Shown one piece after another: positions 34,998-43,923 of a DNA stretch of 64,000 bases (within the stretch, counting starts at the first letter, position 1; each line of letters starts with the position of its first letter). The stretch comes from JAAFHB01 sp963677935 (GTDB lineage: Bacteria; Bacteroidota; Bacteroidia; Bacteroidales; Prolixibacteraceae), in NCBI GenBank assembly GCA_963677935.2, contig CAXXEH010000003.1:2232001-2296000 (forward strand). Reading direction: 5' to 3'. A model generated the notes under the pieces. That model did no database searches. It saw only the letters and a list, made by a program, of their open reading frames with translations, and was not told the origin of the DNA. The position numbers and the translations under genes were made by a program.

Positions 34998-36422
34998 TCA
35001 TTTAGAGTCTGCAGGTGACAATGAACCACCTAAGCCCAATGAAAGGTTACCTGAAAAAACAACATTTGCTTTTACTGATTCGGGACTCAGGTAAAGTTCC
35101 GAGACCGACAATCTGGCGAGTCTCCCGTTCAATTCAAATCCAAAACCTAACGGATAATGGTTAAAGTATTGTGTTAATTGTTGCTCAACTTCCGTGACAT
35201 TCGATCTGAATGGAATAGCGACCGACCGGGTTATCATTCGTTCTATCTTACCATTGAACAGCCATTTTGCAGATTTCATTGCCAGATTACGGGTTTTCAG
35301 ATCAAATTTCAGCTCTTTTATCCTTAGAGTGGTGTCTTCAGCATGAAAATAAGGCACTCCCGTCAAATAAAGGAGACCCTTAATGCTTCCCGAAACTTTT
35401 GTCTCAACAGCCATCTTTTCGTTCGTCCCAAATACCCTGAATGTTTCAAATCTGATTCGTCTCGTCCCAAAAACAAATGTTGAATCCCCCATCTGTTCCA
35501 TAATCTTCCTGTTGATTGTTGTATATGGGATATCTGTCAACAGATTGATCTTAAATGTATCGCTGGCTAATTTTAATGGTTGAATGCTCGGTAATGCCGC
35601 AACTTTTCCCGAAGGGGGAACATTGTCAAGCAAACAGACAACATCGGAAGTAACTGCAGCGCCCAGCCTGATGTGCCCTGCCGATCCCTGTACAGGGACA
35701 ATCGCCACTGAATAAGGTGTAACCGACAACCACGCATTATAATCACCCGGTATTTTAAAAGGATTAAACATCATACTCCATCCCTTTTCCGCAAATCCCC
35801 TGAAATCAAAATCAGAAGCGATCACTTCATCAATCTGTGTTGAAAAAGTCTCAAGATAGGAGGGTAAAAGCAGGTTGGCTATTATGGTAACAGGAATATC
35901 CATCCCGCCAATCTTTACTGCAGGTTTTTTAGTCCACACATAACCATCAGATATGGTACTGGTTTTTATACTCCAGTCACGATTAACAGCCAGTTTAGTT
36001 TTATAGCGAAGTCTGATTTGTCCTGAATATTCCCACGAATTAATCATTGGAAGATTATATCCAAATAGTTTCACCCCCTTTTGGAAAGTGACACGTGCAG
36101 GTAATTCCCAACTCAGCTCATCCTGTTCAAATCGCAATTTGACATCTCCGGCTTTCCAGGCTTTGACCTTCAAGTTATCATTGTTATTGTCTGTAAAGCT
36201 GGTATCCTGATATAAAATACTGTCGACATGTTCATTAATAAGCTTTTCCAGTTTCGAAACTTCCAGATCAGCACTTAAATTGATAATTGATGTCTGAGGT
36301 TTTTGTGATGCCAACCGATAACTTTCAATTGGCATAGTAGGTTTAAGTACATTGCATCTGATCAGCAGGAAAGCGCTAACAAACAGTACGAAACACAATA
36401 CAGCAACTTTACGAGGAAACAT
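34998..36422 (-). CDS. DUF4403-family lipoprotein
   Basis: The 474-residue protein has a hydrophobic N-terminus and a lipobox-like FLLIRC (Cys23). The body is a repeated beta-rich domain of the DUF4403 type, with SWELPARVTFQKGVKLFGYN and later FRVFGTNEKMAVETKVSGS. These proteins resemble tubular lipid-binding folds in overall pattern, but no activity is established to my knowledge. It is monocistronic, between the convergent transglycosylase gene and the purine phosphorylase gene. Confidence 0.82.
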   Translation of the reverse strand: MFPRKVAVLCFVLFVSAFLLIRCNVLKPTMPIESYRLASQKPQTSIINLSADLEVSKLEKLINEHVDSILYQDTSFTDNNNDNLKVKAWKAGDVKLRFEQDELSWELPARVTFQKGVKLFGYNLPMINSWEYSGQIRLRYKTKLAVNRDWSIKTSTISDGYVWTKKPAVKIGGMDIPVTIIANLLLPSYLETFSTQIDEVIASDFDFRGFAEKGWSMMFNPFKIPGDYNAWLSVTPYSVAIVPVQGSAGHIRLGAAVTSDVVCLLDNVPPSGKVAALPSIQPLKLASDTFKINLLTDIPYTTINRKIMEQMGDSTFVFGTRRIRFETFRVFGTNEKMAVETKVSGSIKGLLYLTGVPYFHAEDTTLRIKELKFDLKTRNLAMKSAKWLFNGKIERMITRSVAIPFRSNVTEVEQQLTQYFNHYPLGFGFELNGRLARLSVSELYLSPESVKANVVFSGNLSLGLGGSLSPADSK

Positions 36423-36527
36423 AACAGACTTGCAGGTAAATTAATTCTTTAAAGTAGCAATTCTGTCAATCCCAAAAAGAGATGACATCGGGATAATCAA
36501 CGAATTGCACTTCACAATCGAAAACTA

Positions 36528-37340
36528 TTACAAAAAAGAGATTAACTCTCTGATAATTAAGCTCATTTTGGGTTCAGCATTCATAGCTACTTCCTGAACC
36601 TCCTCATGGGTGATCTCAACAATCTCACCAGGAACTCCGCTATCGGTAATAATAGAGATTCCGAAAACGCGCATTCCCATGTGGCGGGCAACAATCACTT
36701 CGGGTACAGTTGACATACCAATTGCATCACCACCTATAATACGGAACATCCTGTACTCTGCAGGAGTCTCAAAAGTTGGACCCGAAACACCCACATATAC
36801 TCCTTCTTTAAGATCGATGTGGTTTTTCAAGGCAATTTTACGCGCAAGATTTCTAAGATGAAGATCATATGCCTGACTCATGTCGGGGAATCGGATTCCC
36901 AGTTCACTTAAATTTGGACCCAGAAGGGGATTCTTACCAAACATGTTAATGTGGTCAACGATCATCATAACGTCACCAACCCTGAATGAAGGATTAAGCC
37001 CTCCACTTGCATTTGAGACAAATAAAGTATTAATGCCCATATCATGCATCACCCGAACAGGGAAGGTGACCTGGTTCATATCGTACCCTTCGTAGAAGTG
37101 AAACCGCCCCTGCATGGCAACAATATTTTTCCCTCCGAGTTTTCCACAGATGAGTTGTCCTTCGTGACCATCAACTGTTGAAACAGGAAAATTTGGAATA
37201 TCGCTGTATTTTAAGGTCTGAATAATTTCAATTTCATTAACCAGACCACCAAGACCCGTTCCCAAAATTATTCCTACTTCAGCTTTAAATCCGGTTGCTT
37301 TTTGAATAAAGGTTGAAGTTGCTTTTATTTTCTTTAACAT
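36528..37340 (-). CDS. punA: Purine nucleoside phosphorylase (trimeric type)
   Basis: From the ATG at 37340 the protein has 270 residues. Trimeric PNP motifs are ILGTGLGGL (phosphate loop), VDGHEGQLICGKLGG, MQGRFHFYEGY, SNASGGLNPSF, and GPTFETPAEYRM (nucleoside-binding Glu). It converts inosine and guanosine with phosphate to the base and ribose-1-phosphate. This start overlaps the end of lpxK by 56 nt; an ATG at 37376 would overlap more. Transcription is probably coupled with lpxK and sppA upstream. Confidence 0.93.
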   Translation of the reverse strand: MLKKIKATSTFIQKATGFKAEVGIILGTGLGGLVNEIEIIQTLKYSDIPNFPVSTVDGHEGQLICGKLGGKNIVAMQGRFHFYEGYDMNQVTFPVRVMHDMGINTLFVSNASGGLNPSFRVGDVMMIVDHINMFGKNPLLGPNLSELGIRFPDMSQAYDLHLRNLARKIALKNHIDLKEGVYVGVSGPTFETPAEYRMFRIIGGDAIGMSTVPEVIVARHMGMRVFGISIITDSGVPGEIVEITHEEVQEVAMNAEPKMSLIIRELISFL

Positions 37341-38379
37341 AACTAAGTATTTTCCGGTCAAACTCCTTCCCCGCATCGTTCAGAAAACTGATTTTTACGG
37401 GAATATAATACATGTACTGGCGGACAATTTCAGGAATTGTATCGAGATCCCTAAATCTTATCATATCTTTTTCAGTGGTAATAATAATTTTCTTCCCTTT
37501 GGTCAATGTATTGAATTTAGCAGTAATCCGTTCAAGATCTTTGTGATTGAATTGGTGATGATCGGCGAAATTCAGTTCATGAATATCATGTGAACCATGC
37601 TGAAGGTATTCTTTTAAAGGTAAAGGATTTGCGATACCGGTGATGAGCAAAACCCCAATCCCTTCGGTCAGTTCAATCGATTGTGAAGCAACATCTGCAG
37701 GGAAAACCGGCATCAGAGATCCATAACTAATCCTTGAAAAATAGAGATTCTGATAGGGTCTGATCTCAAGCTCTTTTGTAATGATCCGTTCATCTATTGG
37801 TTTTATTTCTATAGGACACTTTGTCACAATAATAATGGTTGCCCTTGACTTATTTGATGCTGATTCGCGTAAACGGCCATAGGGTAAAAGAGAATCCTTT
37901 GTAATCAAACGATTATAATCGGTCAGAAGTATATTAATCCCTGGTGTAACATATTGGTGCTGAAAAGCGTCGTCCAAAAGAATCACACCCGGTTTTTCGG
38001 GCAATTCCAACAACCGCTTGATACCCCTTATGCGGTTGGCATCAACAGCGACGATTACCTCATTGAATTTTGATTTAATCTGCAATGGTTCATCTCCAAC
38101 CTGGCGAACTTTCGAGGTTGGTTCAACGAGGAAAAAGCCTCGGGTTTTCCGTTTGTAACCGCGACTTAAAACTGCCACCCTGAAATTCCGTCTCAATAAT
38201 TCTGCAATATATTCTGTATGAGGAGTTTTACCTGTGCCACCAACTGTGATATTGCCAATAGAAATAACCGGAATGTCAAATTCACGCGAAGAGAGCACCC
38301 GAATATTAAACAGCTCATTTCGTATGCCGGCCACAATGCCATAAAGCACAGATAATAATTTAAGTATCAAATACTTCAC
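37285..38379 (-). CDS. lpxK: Tetraacyldisaccharide 4'-kinase LpxK
   Basis: The 364-residue protein has an N-terminal membrane-associated helix and the P-loop NITVGGTGKTPHTEY (GGTGKT at 47-52). LLDDAFQHQYV, the conserved DDxFQH signature, and SRGYKRKTRG follow. It phosphorylates the 4' position of the lipid A disaccharide on the inner face of the cytoplasmic membrane, consistent with a Gram-negative envelope. It begins 15 bp after the sppA stop and its end overlaps the PNP gene. Confidence 0.95.
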   Translation of the reverse strand: MKYLILKLLSVLYGIVAGIRNELFNIRVLSSREFDIPVISIGNITVGGTGKTPHTEYIAELLRRNFRVAVLSRGYKRKTRGFFLVEPTSKVRQVGDEPLQIKSKFNEVIVAVDANRIRGIKRLLELPEKPGVILLDDAFQHQYVTPGINILLTDYNRLITKDSLLPYGRLRESASNKSRATIIIVTKCPIEIKPIDERIITKELEIRPYQNLYFSRISYGSLMPVFPADVASQSIELTEGIGVLLITGIANPLPLKEYLQHGSHDIHELNFADHHQFNHKDLERITAKFNTLTKGKKIIITTEKDMIRFRDLDTIPEIVRQYMYYIPVKISFLNDAGKEFDRKILSYVKENKSNFNLYSKSNRI

Positions 38380-38394
38380 TTTGAATAGCTATTA

Positions 38395-40173
38395 CTAATT
38401 GATGACCAAATTATAAGGCATTCTGGCATAAATGCCGTTGGCATGAGATTCACGGGAAAAATTCTCCCACAAATAATAGGAATCGCCTAATTTCGATTGT
38501 AAAATGCTGTTTTGCATTTTAGTCGAGAAGCTTTTCATAAGTTCTTCAAATGTATCCTTCTGTTTTGGCAATTCTTTAATTCGGTAATGTTCTGTTTTGG
38601 CTTTAAGTGCGGCCAGCTTTACCGCATCATTAATACCGCCAAATTGGTCAACTAATCCAATTAATTTTCCATTTTCACCTGTCCAAACACGCCCTTGCCC
38701 TATGGAATCAATATAAGATGTCGATTTTTTACGACCGTCTGCAACGTGAGAGAGAAACGTGTTGTAAGTCGATTCGACGTAGGATTGCATCAGATCTTTC
38801 TCAAAAGGGGTCATTTTGCGGGTTATTGAGGGCATACCTGAATGTTCGTTAGTCGATACATTGTCGAATGTAACTCCAATCTTATCTGTTAACAATCCGC
38901 TTAGGTTAGGGATTGTGCCAAACACACCTATCGATCCTGTAATGGTTGTTGGATTGGCAAGAATTGCATCAGCTCCGCATGAAATATAATAACCTCCTGA
39001 AGCGGCATAATCGCCCATTGATACAACCACCGGTTTTACTTTCTGAGCCAGCATTACTTCACGCCAGATCACCTCTGACCCAAAAGCGGAACCGCCCGGA
39101 GAGTTCACCCTAATTACGATTGCCTTAACCAAAGAATCGGTGCGAGCTTCGCGAATACCTTTGGATACCTCCTTCGAATCAATCTGATATGTACCATCCG
39201 TTTGGGAGTCGATTTCACCTTCTGCATAGACAATTGCGATCCGGTCCTTTGCTAATCCCCCTGGTTCAATTGTTTTGGGAACTTTATCATATTCACTAAT
39301 TGAGACGACAGGAATTTCATCATTTGGACCAAGACCAGTAAGTTTTCTGAAATCGGTAAGCACCTGATCTTTATATTTTAAATTGTCAAAAAATTTATAT
39401 TTCAATGCCTTTTCGGCTATCTGAAAGGTCATGACTCCATCGGCATATTTGTTAAGGCTGTCGATGGGGATCGCCCGCCGTTCCGAAATACCTTTCAGAA
39501 TATGATTCCAGATACTTTTTAGATAAACGCTGGTCTGTTCCCGGTTAGCATCACTCATTTTATCAAACAGGTATGGCTCAACAGCAGATTTGAATTTGTT
39601 GTTCTTCCCCCGAACCACCTGCATCTCAATCCCGAACTTATCGAGGGCTTTCTTAAAAAAGGTATGCTCGGCATTAAGTCCCCTAAAATCAAACATTCCT
39701 AACGGATTTAAAATCAAGCTATCGGATACTGTTGCCAGGTAGTATGCCTTTTGCGAAATCATATCAGCATAAGTATAAATAAACTTATGTGAAGTTTTAA
39801 AATCGATAAGGGCATTTCGGATCTCCTCAACCGTACCATAGCCGGAATTGATCTCAGAAAGTTCCAAATAGATTCCCTTAATCCGGTCATCAGTTTTTGC
39901 TTTTTCAATACAACCGAGAATCTGATTTAATCCCGTTGTATTCGATGTTTTAATCCCAGGGAATTCAATATCCTCAAACGGATTATTCGATTTGCGTTCA
40001 ACAATACGGCCGTCCAGTTTGAGCAGTAGCATTGATTGGTTCTTGAGAGTAATTGTCTGATCCTTATACGAAGTGACAGCAGAAATAATTCCTATAAGAA
40101 GCAAAATAAGAAGAAACGATGCAACGATAATTGCAAGAAGTGAAGCTAAAAATGCTTTCCAAAAGATTTTCAT
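38395..40173 (-). CDS. sppA: Signal peptide peptidase SppA (67K type)
   Basis: The 592-residue protein has one N-terminal membrane anchor (about 7-33) and two tandem S49 domains, as in the long SppA class. The Lys/Ser dyad can be placed at Lys195 (FKSAVEP) in the first domain and Ser392 (GDYAASGGYYIS) in the second. VNSPGGSAFGSE precedes the serine. It degrades cleaved signal peptides in the membrane. It appears to lead an sppA-lpxK-punA transcription unit and is divergent from folK across a 90-bp gap. Confidence 0.94.
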   Translation of the reverse strand: MKIFWKAFLASLLAIIVASFLLILLLIGIISAVTSYKDQTITLKNQSMLLLKLDGRIVERKSNNPFEDIEFPGIKTSNTTGLNQILGCIEKAKTDDRIKGIYLELSEINSGYGTVEEIRNALIDFKTSHKFIYTYADMISQKAYYLATVSDSLILNPLGMFDFRGLNAEHTFFKKALDKFGIEMQVVRGKNNKFKSAVEPYLFDKMSDANREQTSVYLKSIWNHILKGISERRAIPIDSLNKYADGVMTFQIAEKALKYKFFDNLKYKDQVLTDFRKLTGLGPNDEIPVVSISEYDKVPKTIEPGGLAKDRIAIVYAEGEIDSQTDGTYQIDSKEVSKGIREARTDSLVKAIVIRVNSPGGSAFGSEVIWREVMLAQKVKPVVVSMGDYAASGGYYISCGADAILANPTTITGSIGVFGTIPNLSGLLTDKIGVTFDNVSTNEHSGMPSITRKMTPFEKDLMQSYVESTYNTFLSHVADGRKKSTSYIDSIGQGRVWTGENGKLIGLVDQFGGINDAVKLAALKAKTEHYRIKELPKQKDTFEELMKSFSTKMQNSILQSKLGDSYYLWENFSRESHANGIYARMPYNLVIN

Positions 40174-40263
40174 ATAAGATTTCTATTTAGACATGAAGGT
40201 TAAACCCGAAATTTCTGAATTTTCTGTACTATTGTTGAGTTAAATTATGCAAATTTATAAATA

Positions 40264-40746
40264 ATGGCCGAAGTTTTTATCCTCTTAGGTGGTAATGTGG
40301 GAGATAAGTCTAAATTATTTAACAAAACCAGAAAATTGCTCGGAGAAACTCTTGGATTAATTACAAAACTGTCGTCAATATATGCTACTGAATCATGGGG
40401 ATTTGAGTCTGAACTATTTTGGAATCAGGCAATAATCATCTCCACTACACTTGATCCGGAACAAATACTGCATCAATCTCAAACTATTGAGAAAAAAATG
40501 GGACGCACAAATAAATCGGCACTATATGAAGCACGTACGATTGATATCGACCTCCTGTTTTATGATGACGTACAATTAGAAACTCCGGCTCTTACAATTC
40601 CTCATCCCAAAATAGGGGAGCGAAGATTTGTGCTTGTTCCTTTAGACGAAATTGCGCCTGATAAACGTCATCCGATAACAGGAATGACAGTCAGGGATAT
40701 GCTTCTAAAATGTACAGACACCCTGAAAGTAGATCGGATAGACTAA
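40264..40746 (+). CDS. folK: 6-hydroxymethyl-7,8-dihydropterin pyrophosphokinase (FolK)
   Basis: The 160-residue product has the family start VFILLGGNVGDK, the loop with YATESWGFESELFWNQA, and the signature ARTIDIDLLFYDD followed by TIPHPKIGERRFVLVPL. It transfers pyrophosphate from ATP to the pterin in folate synthesis. The stop codon TAA (40744-40746) interlocks with the TAG of the convergent upp gene (shared CTAA), so the two genes have no spacer. Confidence 0.95.
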   Translation: MAEVFILLGGNVGDKSKLFNKTRKLLGETLGLITKLSSIYATESWGFESELFWNQAIIISTTLDPEQILHQSQTIEKKMGRTNKSALYEARTIDIDLLFYDDVQLETPALTIPHPKIGERRFVLVPLDEIAPDKRHPITGMTVRDMLLKCTDTLKVDRID

Positions 40747-41426
40747 AAATGAGGAGAAAGAAGCGTCTCTTTTGAGTCGATTTTTTCACCAAAGGCAAGG
40801 TCGCCGGCATCGCCCAATCCTGGGACAATATACGAATTGGGGGTCATTTCGGGATCAATAGCGCCGACCCAAAGTGTGATCTTCTCCTTCGGAAGCATAT
40901 TGGTGACATAATCAATCCCTTGCTGACTTGCAATCACAGATACAAGGTGCACATGACTTGGTTCCCCTTTTTTAAGTAATGCATGGTAGGCAATCTCCAT
41001 CGACGAACCGGTAGCCAACATCGGATCAACCATAATAACCACCTTATTATCAATGAGAGGAGAAGCAATATATTCAAACTCGATATGAAATTCACCATCA
41101 GGACCGTATTTACGGTAGGCCGAAATAAAGCAATTTTCTGCTTTGTCGAAGTAGTTTAACAGCCCCTGGTGAAGCGGAAGACCGGCACGGAGAATCGTTG
41201 CCAAAACTGGTTGTTGCTCCAGCAGCGGAATTTTTGAAACCCCAAGCGGAGTAGTAATTTCCCACGTTTTGTAAACTAATTTTTTACTAATTTCATAAGC
41301 AAAAATCTCACCCACACGTTCAAGATTTTTTCTGAACCTGAGTGAATCTTTCTGAATTACTTCATCTCTGATTTCGGCAATAAATTGGTTAAATAAGGAG
41401 TTCTCTTTGCCCAGTAAGTGTACCAT
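40743..41426 (-). CDS. upp: Uracil phosphoribosyltransferase
   Basis: The 227-residue protein has the PRPP-binding loop VDPMLATGSSM, the N-terminal segment ILRAGLPLHQGL, and the uracil-binding end YIVPGLGDAGDLAFGE. It salvages uracil to UMP with PRPP. The ATG at 41426 begins MVHLLGKENS, common in Bacteroidota enzymes. radC ends upstream with a 32-bp spacer on the same strand. The 3' end overlaps folK by four bases. Confidence 0.95.
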   Translation of the reverse strand: MVHLLGKENSLFNQFIAEIRDEVIQKDSLRFRKNLERVGEIFAYEISKKLVYKTWEITTPLGVSKIPLLEQQPVLATILRAGLPLHQGLLNYFDKAENCFISAYRKYGPDGEFHIEFEYIASPLIDNKVVIMVDPMLATGSSMEIAYHALLKKGEPSHVHLVSVIASQQGIDYVTNMLPKEKITLWVGAIDPEMTPNSYIVPGLGDAGDLAFGEKIDSKETLLSPHF

Positions 41427-41458
41427 GAAAAAAATTTGGTCAAAAATAAATAAATATA

Positions 41459-42154
41459 TTACAACAATCCTTCGTCTGCAAAACTAAAATAGCCTCCCTG
41501 GGTAATAATAAGATGATCGAGTAACGGAATATCCATGATAACACCTGCATCCTTCAATTGGCGGGTAATTTTACGGTCTGCATCACTTGCTTCCAGATTC
41601 CCTGATGGGTGATTGTGAGCAAAAATAAGGGAGATCGCATGCTTTTCAATTGCCATTTTCAATACCAGGCGGACATCAATCACCGTACCTGTAATCCCAC
41701 CCTGACTAAGTCGCTGTGTATCGATCACTTTATTTTGCCGGTTTAAAAAAAGGACCCAGAACTCTTCATGCGGAAGATCTCCAATCAAAGGTCGGAGGAA
41801 ACGAGCCACATCTCCACTTCCGGCAATTTTGTTTAGTTCAAGTGCAGTAGAATGATTTCGGCGCCTTCCAAGCTCCATAGCTGCAATTATAGTAATGGCT
41901 TTGGCGTCACCTATTCCCTTAAATTGTTTCAGACGCTCTACATCAAGTTTGCCAAGTTCGTTCAGGTTGTTTTTCACATTCTCCATAATCCTGCGCGAAA
42001 GCTCGACTGCTGTCTCTTCATTATTCCCCGATCCAATCAAAATGGCAATGAGTTCGGCATCAGAAAGTGAAGAAATCCCCCGATACATCAGTTTTTCACG
42101 AGGACGATCTTCAATTGCCCAATTCTTAATATTCAATCTGTTATACGCTTCCAT
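41459..42154 (-). CDS. radC: RadC-family JAMM domain protein
   Basis: The 231-residue protein has an N-terminal helix-hairpin-helix part (LKQFKGIGDAKAITIIAAMELGRR) and a C-terminal JAB/MPN domain. The zinc motif is complete: FAHNHPSGN followed by SDADRKIT. Despite the name, a DNA-repair role is not well supported, and its biochemical function is uncertain. It lies between rpsT and upp on the same strand, but a terminator after rpsT separates it from that gene. Confidence 0.93.
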   Translation of the reverse strand: MEAYNRLNIKNWAIEDRPREKLMYRGISSLSDAELIAILIGSGNNEETAVELSRRIMENVKNNLNELGKLDVERLKQFKGIGDAKAITIIAAMELGRRRNHSTALELNKIAGSGDVARFLRPLIGDLPHEEFWVLFLNRQNKVIDTQRLSQGGITGTVIDVRLVLKMAIEKHAISLIFAHNHPSGNLEASDADRKITRQLKDAGVIMDIPLLDHLIITQGGYFSFADEGLL

Positions 42155-42222
42155 TTCAGTTCAAACCATTAAATGTAAGGGACTATGAACAAATTTACAA
42201 TAAAAAAAGAAGAAAACAAAAA

Positions 42223-42248
42223 AAGCCCATCCGTTAAAGGATGAGCTT
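42223..42248 (-). terminator. Rho-independent terminator of rpsT
   Basis: A 10-bp stem (42223-42232 with 42239-42248, one G-T pair) and 6-nt loop are followed on the minus strand by TTTTTTTG. It starts about 24 bp after the rpsT stop. Confidence 0.9.
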
Positions 42249-42271
42249 CAGAAATATCTTAAATCTAAATT

Positions 42272-42523
42272 TTACAGGCTATTAACGTGTAATGCCAGAC
42301 TTGATTTCAGATTTGATGCCTTGTTTTTGTGAATTACATTCTGCTTTGCAAGCTTATCAAGCATTGTTACGATTTTTGGAAGTAACTCAGCAGCAGCTTC
42401 TTTATCAGTTATTTCACGTAATGACCGAACTGCATTACGAGTTGTCTTTGAATAATACTTGTTATGCAGACGACGAACTTCACTCTGCTTAGCTCTTTTA
42501 ATAGCTGATTTATGGTTTGCCAT
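42272..42523 (-). CDS. rpsT: 30S ribosomal protein S20
   Basis: The 83-residue basic, helical protein begins MANHKSAIKRAKQSEVRRLHN and ends NKASNLKSSLALHVNSL, the standard S20 pattern with residues for 16S rRNA binding. It lies 32 nt downstream of tRNA-Glu on the same strand and is probably transcribed with it. A strong terminator follows. Confidence 0.97.
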   Translation of the reverse strand: MANHKSAIKRAKQSEVRRLHNKYYSKTTRNAVRSLREITDKEAAAELLPKIVTMLDKLAKQNVIHKNKASNLKSSLALHVNSL

Positions 42524-42555
42524 TTTTTATAAAAATTTCTTCGTTCTAAAATTTG

Positions 42556-42627
42556 TAGTCTGTAGGGGATTCGAACCCCTATGGCAAGAATGAAAATCTT
42601 GAATCCTAACCCTTAGATGAACAGACC
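42556..42627 (-). tRNA. tRNA-Glu (anticodon TTC)
   Basis: The 72-nt cloverleaf on the minus strand has acceptor arms GGTCTGT and ACAGACT (G1-U72 wobble), anticodon stem CAAGA/TCTTG with loop TTTTCAT (anticodon TTC), and T arm AGGGG-TTCGAAT-CCCCT. CCA is not encoded. A TACTTTTA -7-like box and a TTTG with a 22-nt spacer lie upstream (42659-42692). Confidence 0.96.
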
Positions 42628-42692
42628 ATCTGAATACTTTCCCCATTGATTGGGGTCGTAAAAGTAATATTTTTTTTTATTCCTGCTACAAA

Positions 42693-42966
42693 TGTATTTT
42701 TTTAATTTTGGATAATGACTCATCATTCTCCTTTCATTTTTCGCGTTGCAAAGAAAAGAACTATTTTTCAGAATGACAAGTTCATATTAAAAAAAATTAC
42801 AGAATTTTTCATTCAGGATAATTAGCTGACAATGAAGGTTTGTTGGTAAACTATTCATTGTTGAAGCATTTTAAAATCTGTTTTTTATATCTTTACGGCA
42901 GAATTCCGATCAGAAAATGACCGGTTTTCCCATTTCACCAGGCGAAACAAAAATTAATAAATAGAA
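42693..42966. other. AT-rich intergenic region without a recognisable gene
   Basis: Between tRNA-Glu and the lipoprotein gene on the opposite strand I see no coding frame with family features. A TATCTTTA box near 42888-42895 is a plausible -7 element for the lipoprotein gene. Confidence 0.5.
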
Positions 42967-43767
42967 ATGAATATGAAATTCAGATTTACCATCCTTACCT
43001 CTATTGCTATTGTACTGACAATTTTAAATGCTTGTGGACCGGCGCAGACACAACTAGCTTCCGGAAAGATCAATATCGCGAAAGCGCTACTTACCACAGG
43101 AGATACAATTAATGCGCTACTAAATCTCGATTCGATCCCCAAATTGTTTCCTGAAGCCACCACAGAGGCGCAAAAAGCGAAGGAAATCAGCAATCGGATT
43201 TATGGAGCTAAGCTGACAAAACAACGCGAAAAACTCACCGCATCCACCACAATTTTTAATTCTTTGATCAAGGAATTTAATCCGGAGAAAGGAGAGTTTG
43301 ATAAATATACCAATTATATCCATAACCGGCAGGGAACAGATATCAACTGGTCCCGTTCATTTATTCAGGCAACTCTTAATGAGAAAGGTGATCTGACCCT
43401 ATCAAGCAATTACTACGGAGAACAGTGGCTCAACCACACTGCTGTCCGTATTGTTGGCATAGGGATCGTCGCCAAAACAGATTCCGTTCCGATTGACCAG
43501 CTCAACAACCATCACAGCGAGTTTAATGGAGCAAAGTGGGAAAAGGTAACCTACCAGGGGATAATGGCAGATGCTGTGATTGAAACGATTGCTGCTAACT
43601 ACGATAAAAAACTAAAAGCGATTTATCTGGGGAAATCATATTACGTCATCTGGATAGAAGAGCAGGACAAAAATGCGATTAAAGCCGCATATGAGCTTTC
43701 GAAAGCATTGAAAGTCAAAAATGAATCTGAAAAGATCATCCTGGAACTGGAGAAAAAGATAAGATAA
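42967..43767 (+). CDS. Lipoprotein of unknown function
   Basis: The 266-residue product has a hydrophobic N-terminus with a lipobox ending at Cys23 (ILNAC). A helical region follows in which ALLTTGDTINALLNLDSIPKLFP suggests a TPR-like start (about 35-75). The C-terminal part is mixed alpha/beta, containing YLGKSYYVIWIEEQDK. No family is recognised with confidence. It stands alone, and a hairpin terminator follows. A second ATG at 42973 is equally possible. Confidence 0.72.
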   Translation: MNMKFRFTILTSIAIVLTILNACGPAQTQLASGKINIAKALLTTGDTINALLNLDSIPKLFPEATTEAQKAKEISNRIYGAKLTKQREKLTASTTIFNSLIKEFNPEKGEFDKYTNYIHNRQGTDINWSRSFIQATLNEKGDLTLSSNYYGEQWLNHTAVRIVGIGIVAKTDSVPIDQLNNHHSEFNGAKWEKVTYQGIMADAVIETIAANYDKKLKAIYLGKSYYVIWIEEQDKNAIKAAYELSKALKVKNESEKIILELEKKIR

Positions 43768-43774
43768 TAATATA

Positions 43775-43809
43775 AGAATGGCTATCCCGGTAACCGGAAC
43801 AGCCATTCT
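43775..43809 (+). terminator. Hairpin terminator after the lipoprotein gene
   Basis: A perfect 9-bp stem (43775-43783 with 43801-43809) has a 17-nt loop that itself contains CCGGTAACCGG. It starts seven bases after the stop codon. The T-tract is weak. Confidence 0.7.
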
Positions 43810-43923
43810 CTGAATTTATTTGGGAATATTTGGGGAACACAACCTGCGAATGACGACCTTCATCATTTTAAAGGGTCGGACACTGGCAGCATCAACCGAC
43901 TAAAAATTTCTCCAAATGTTTCA

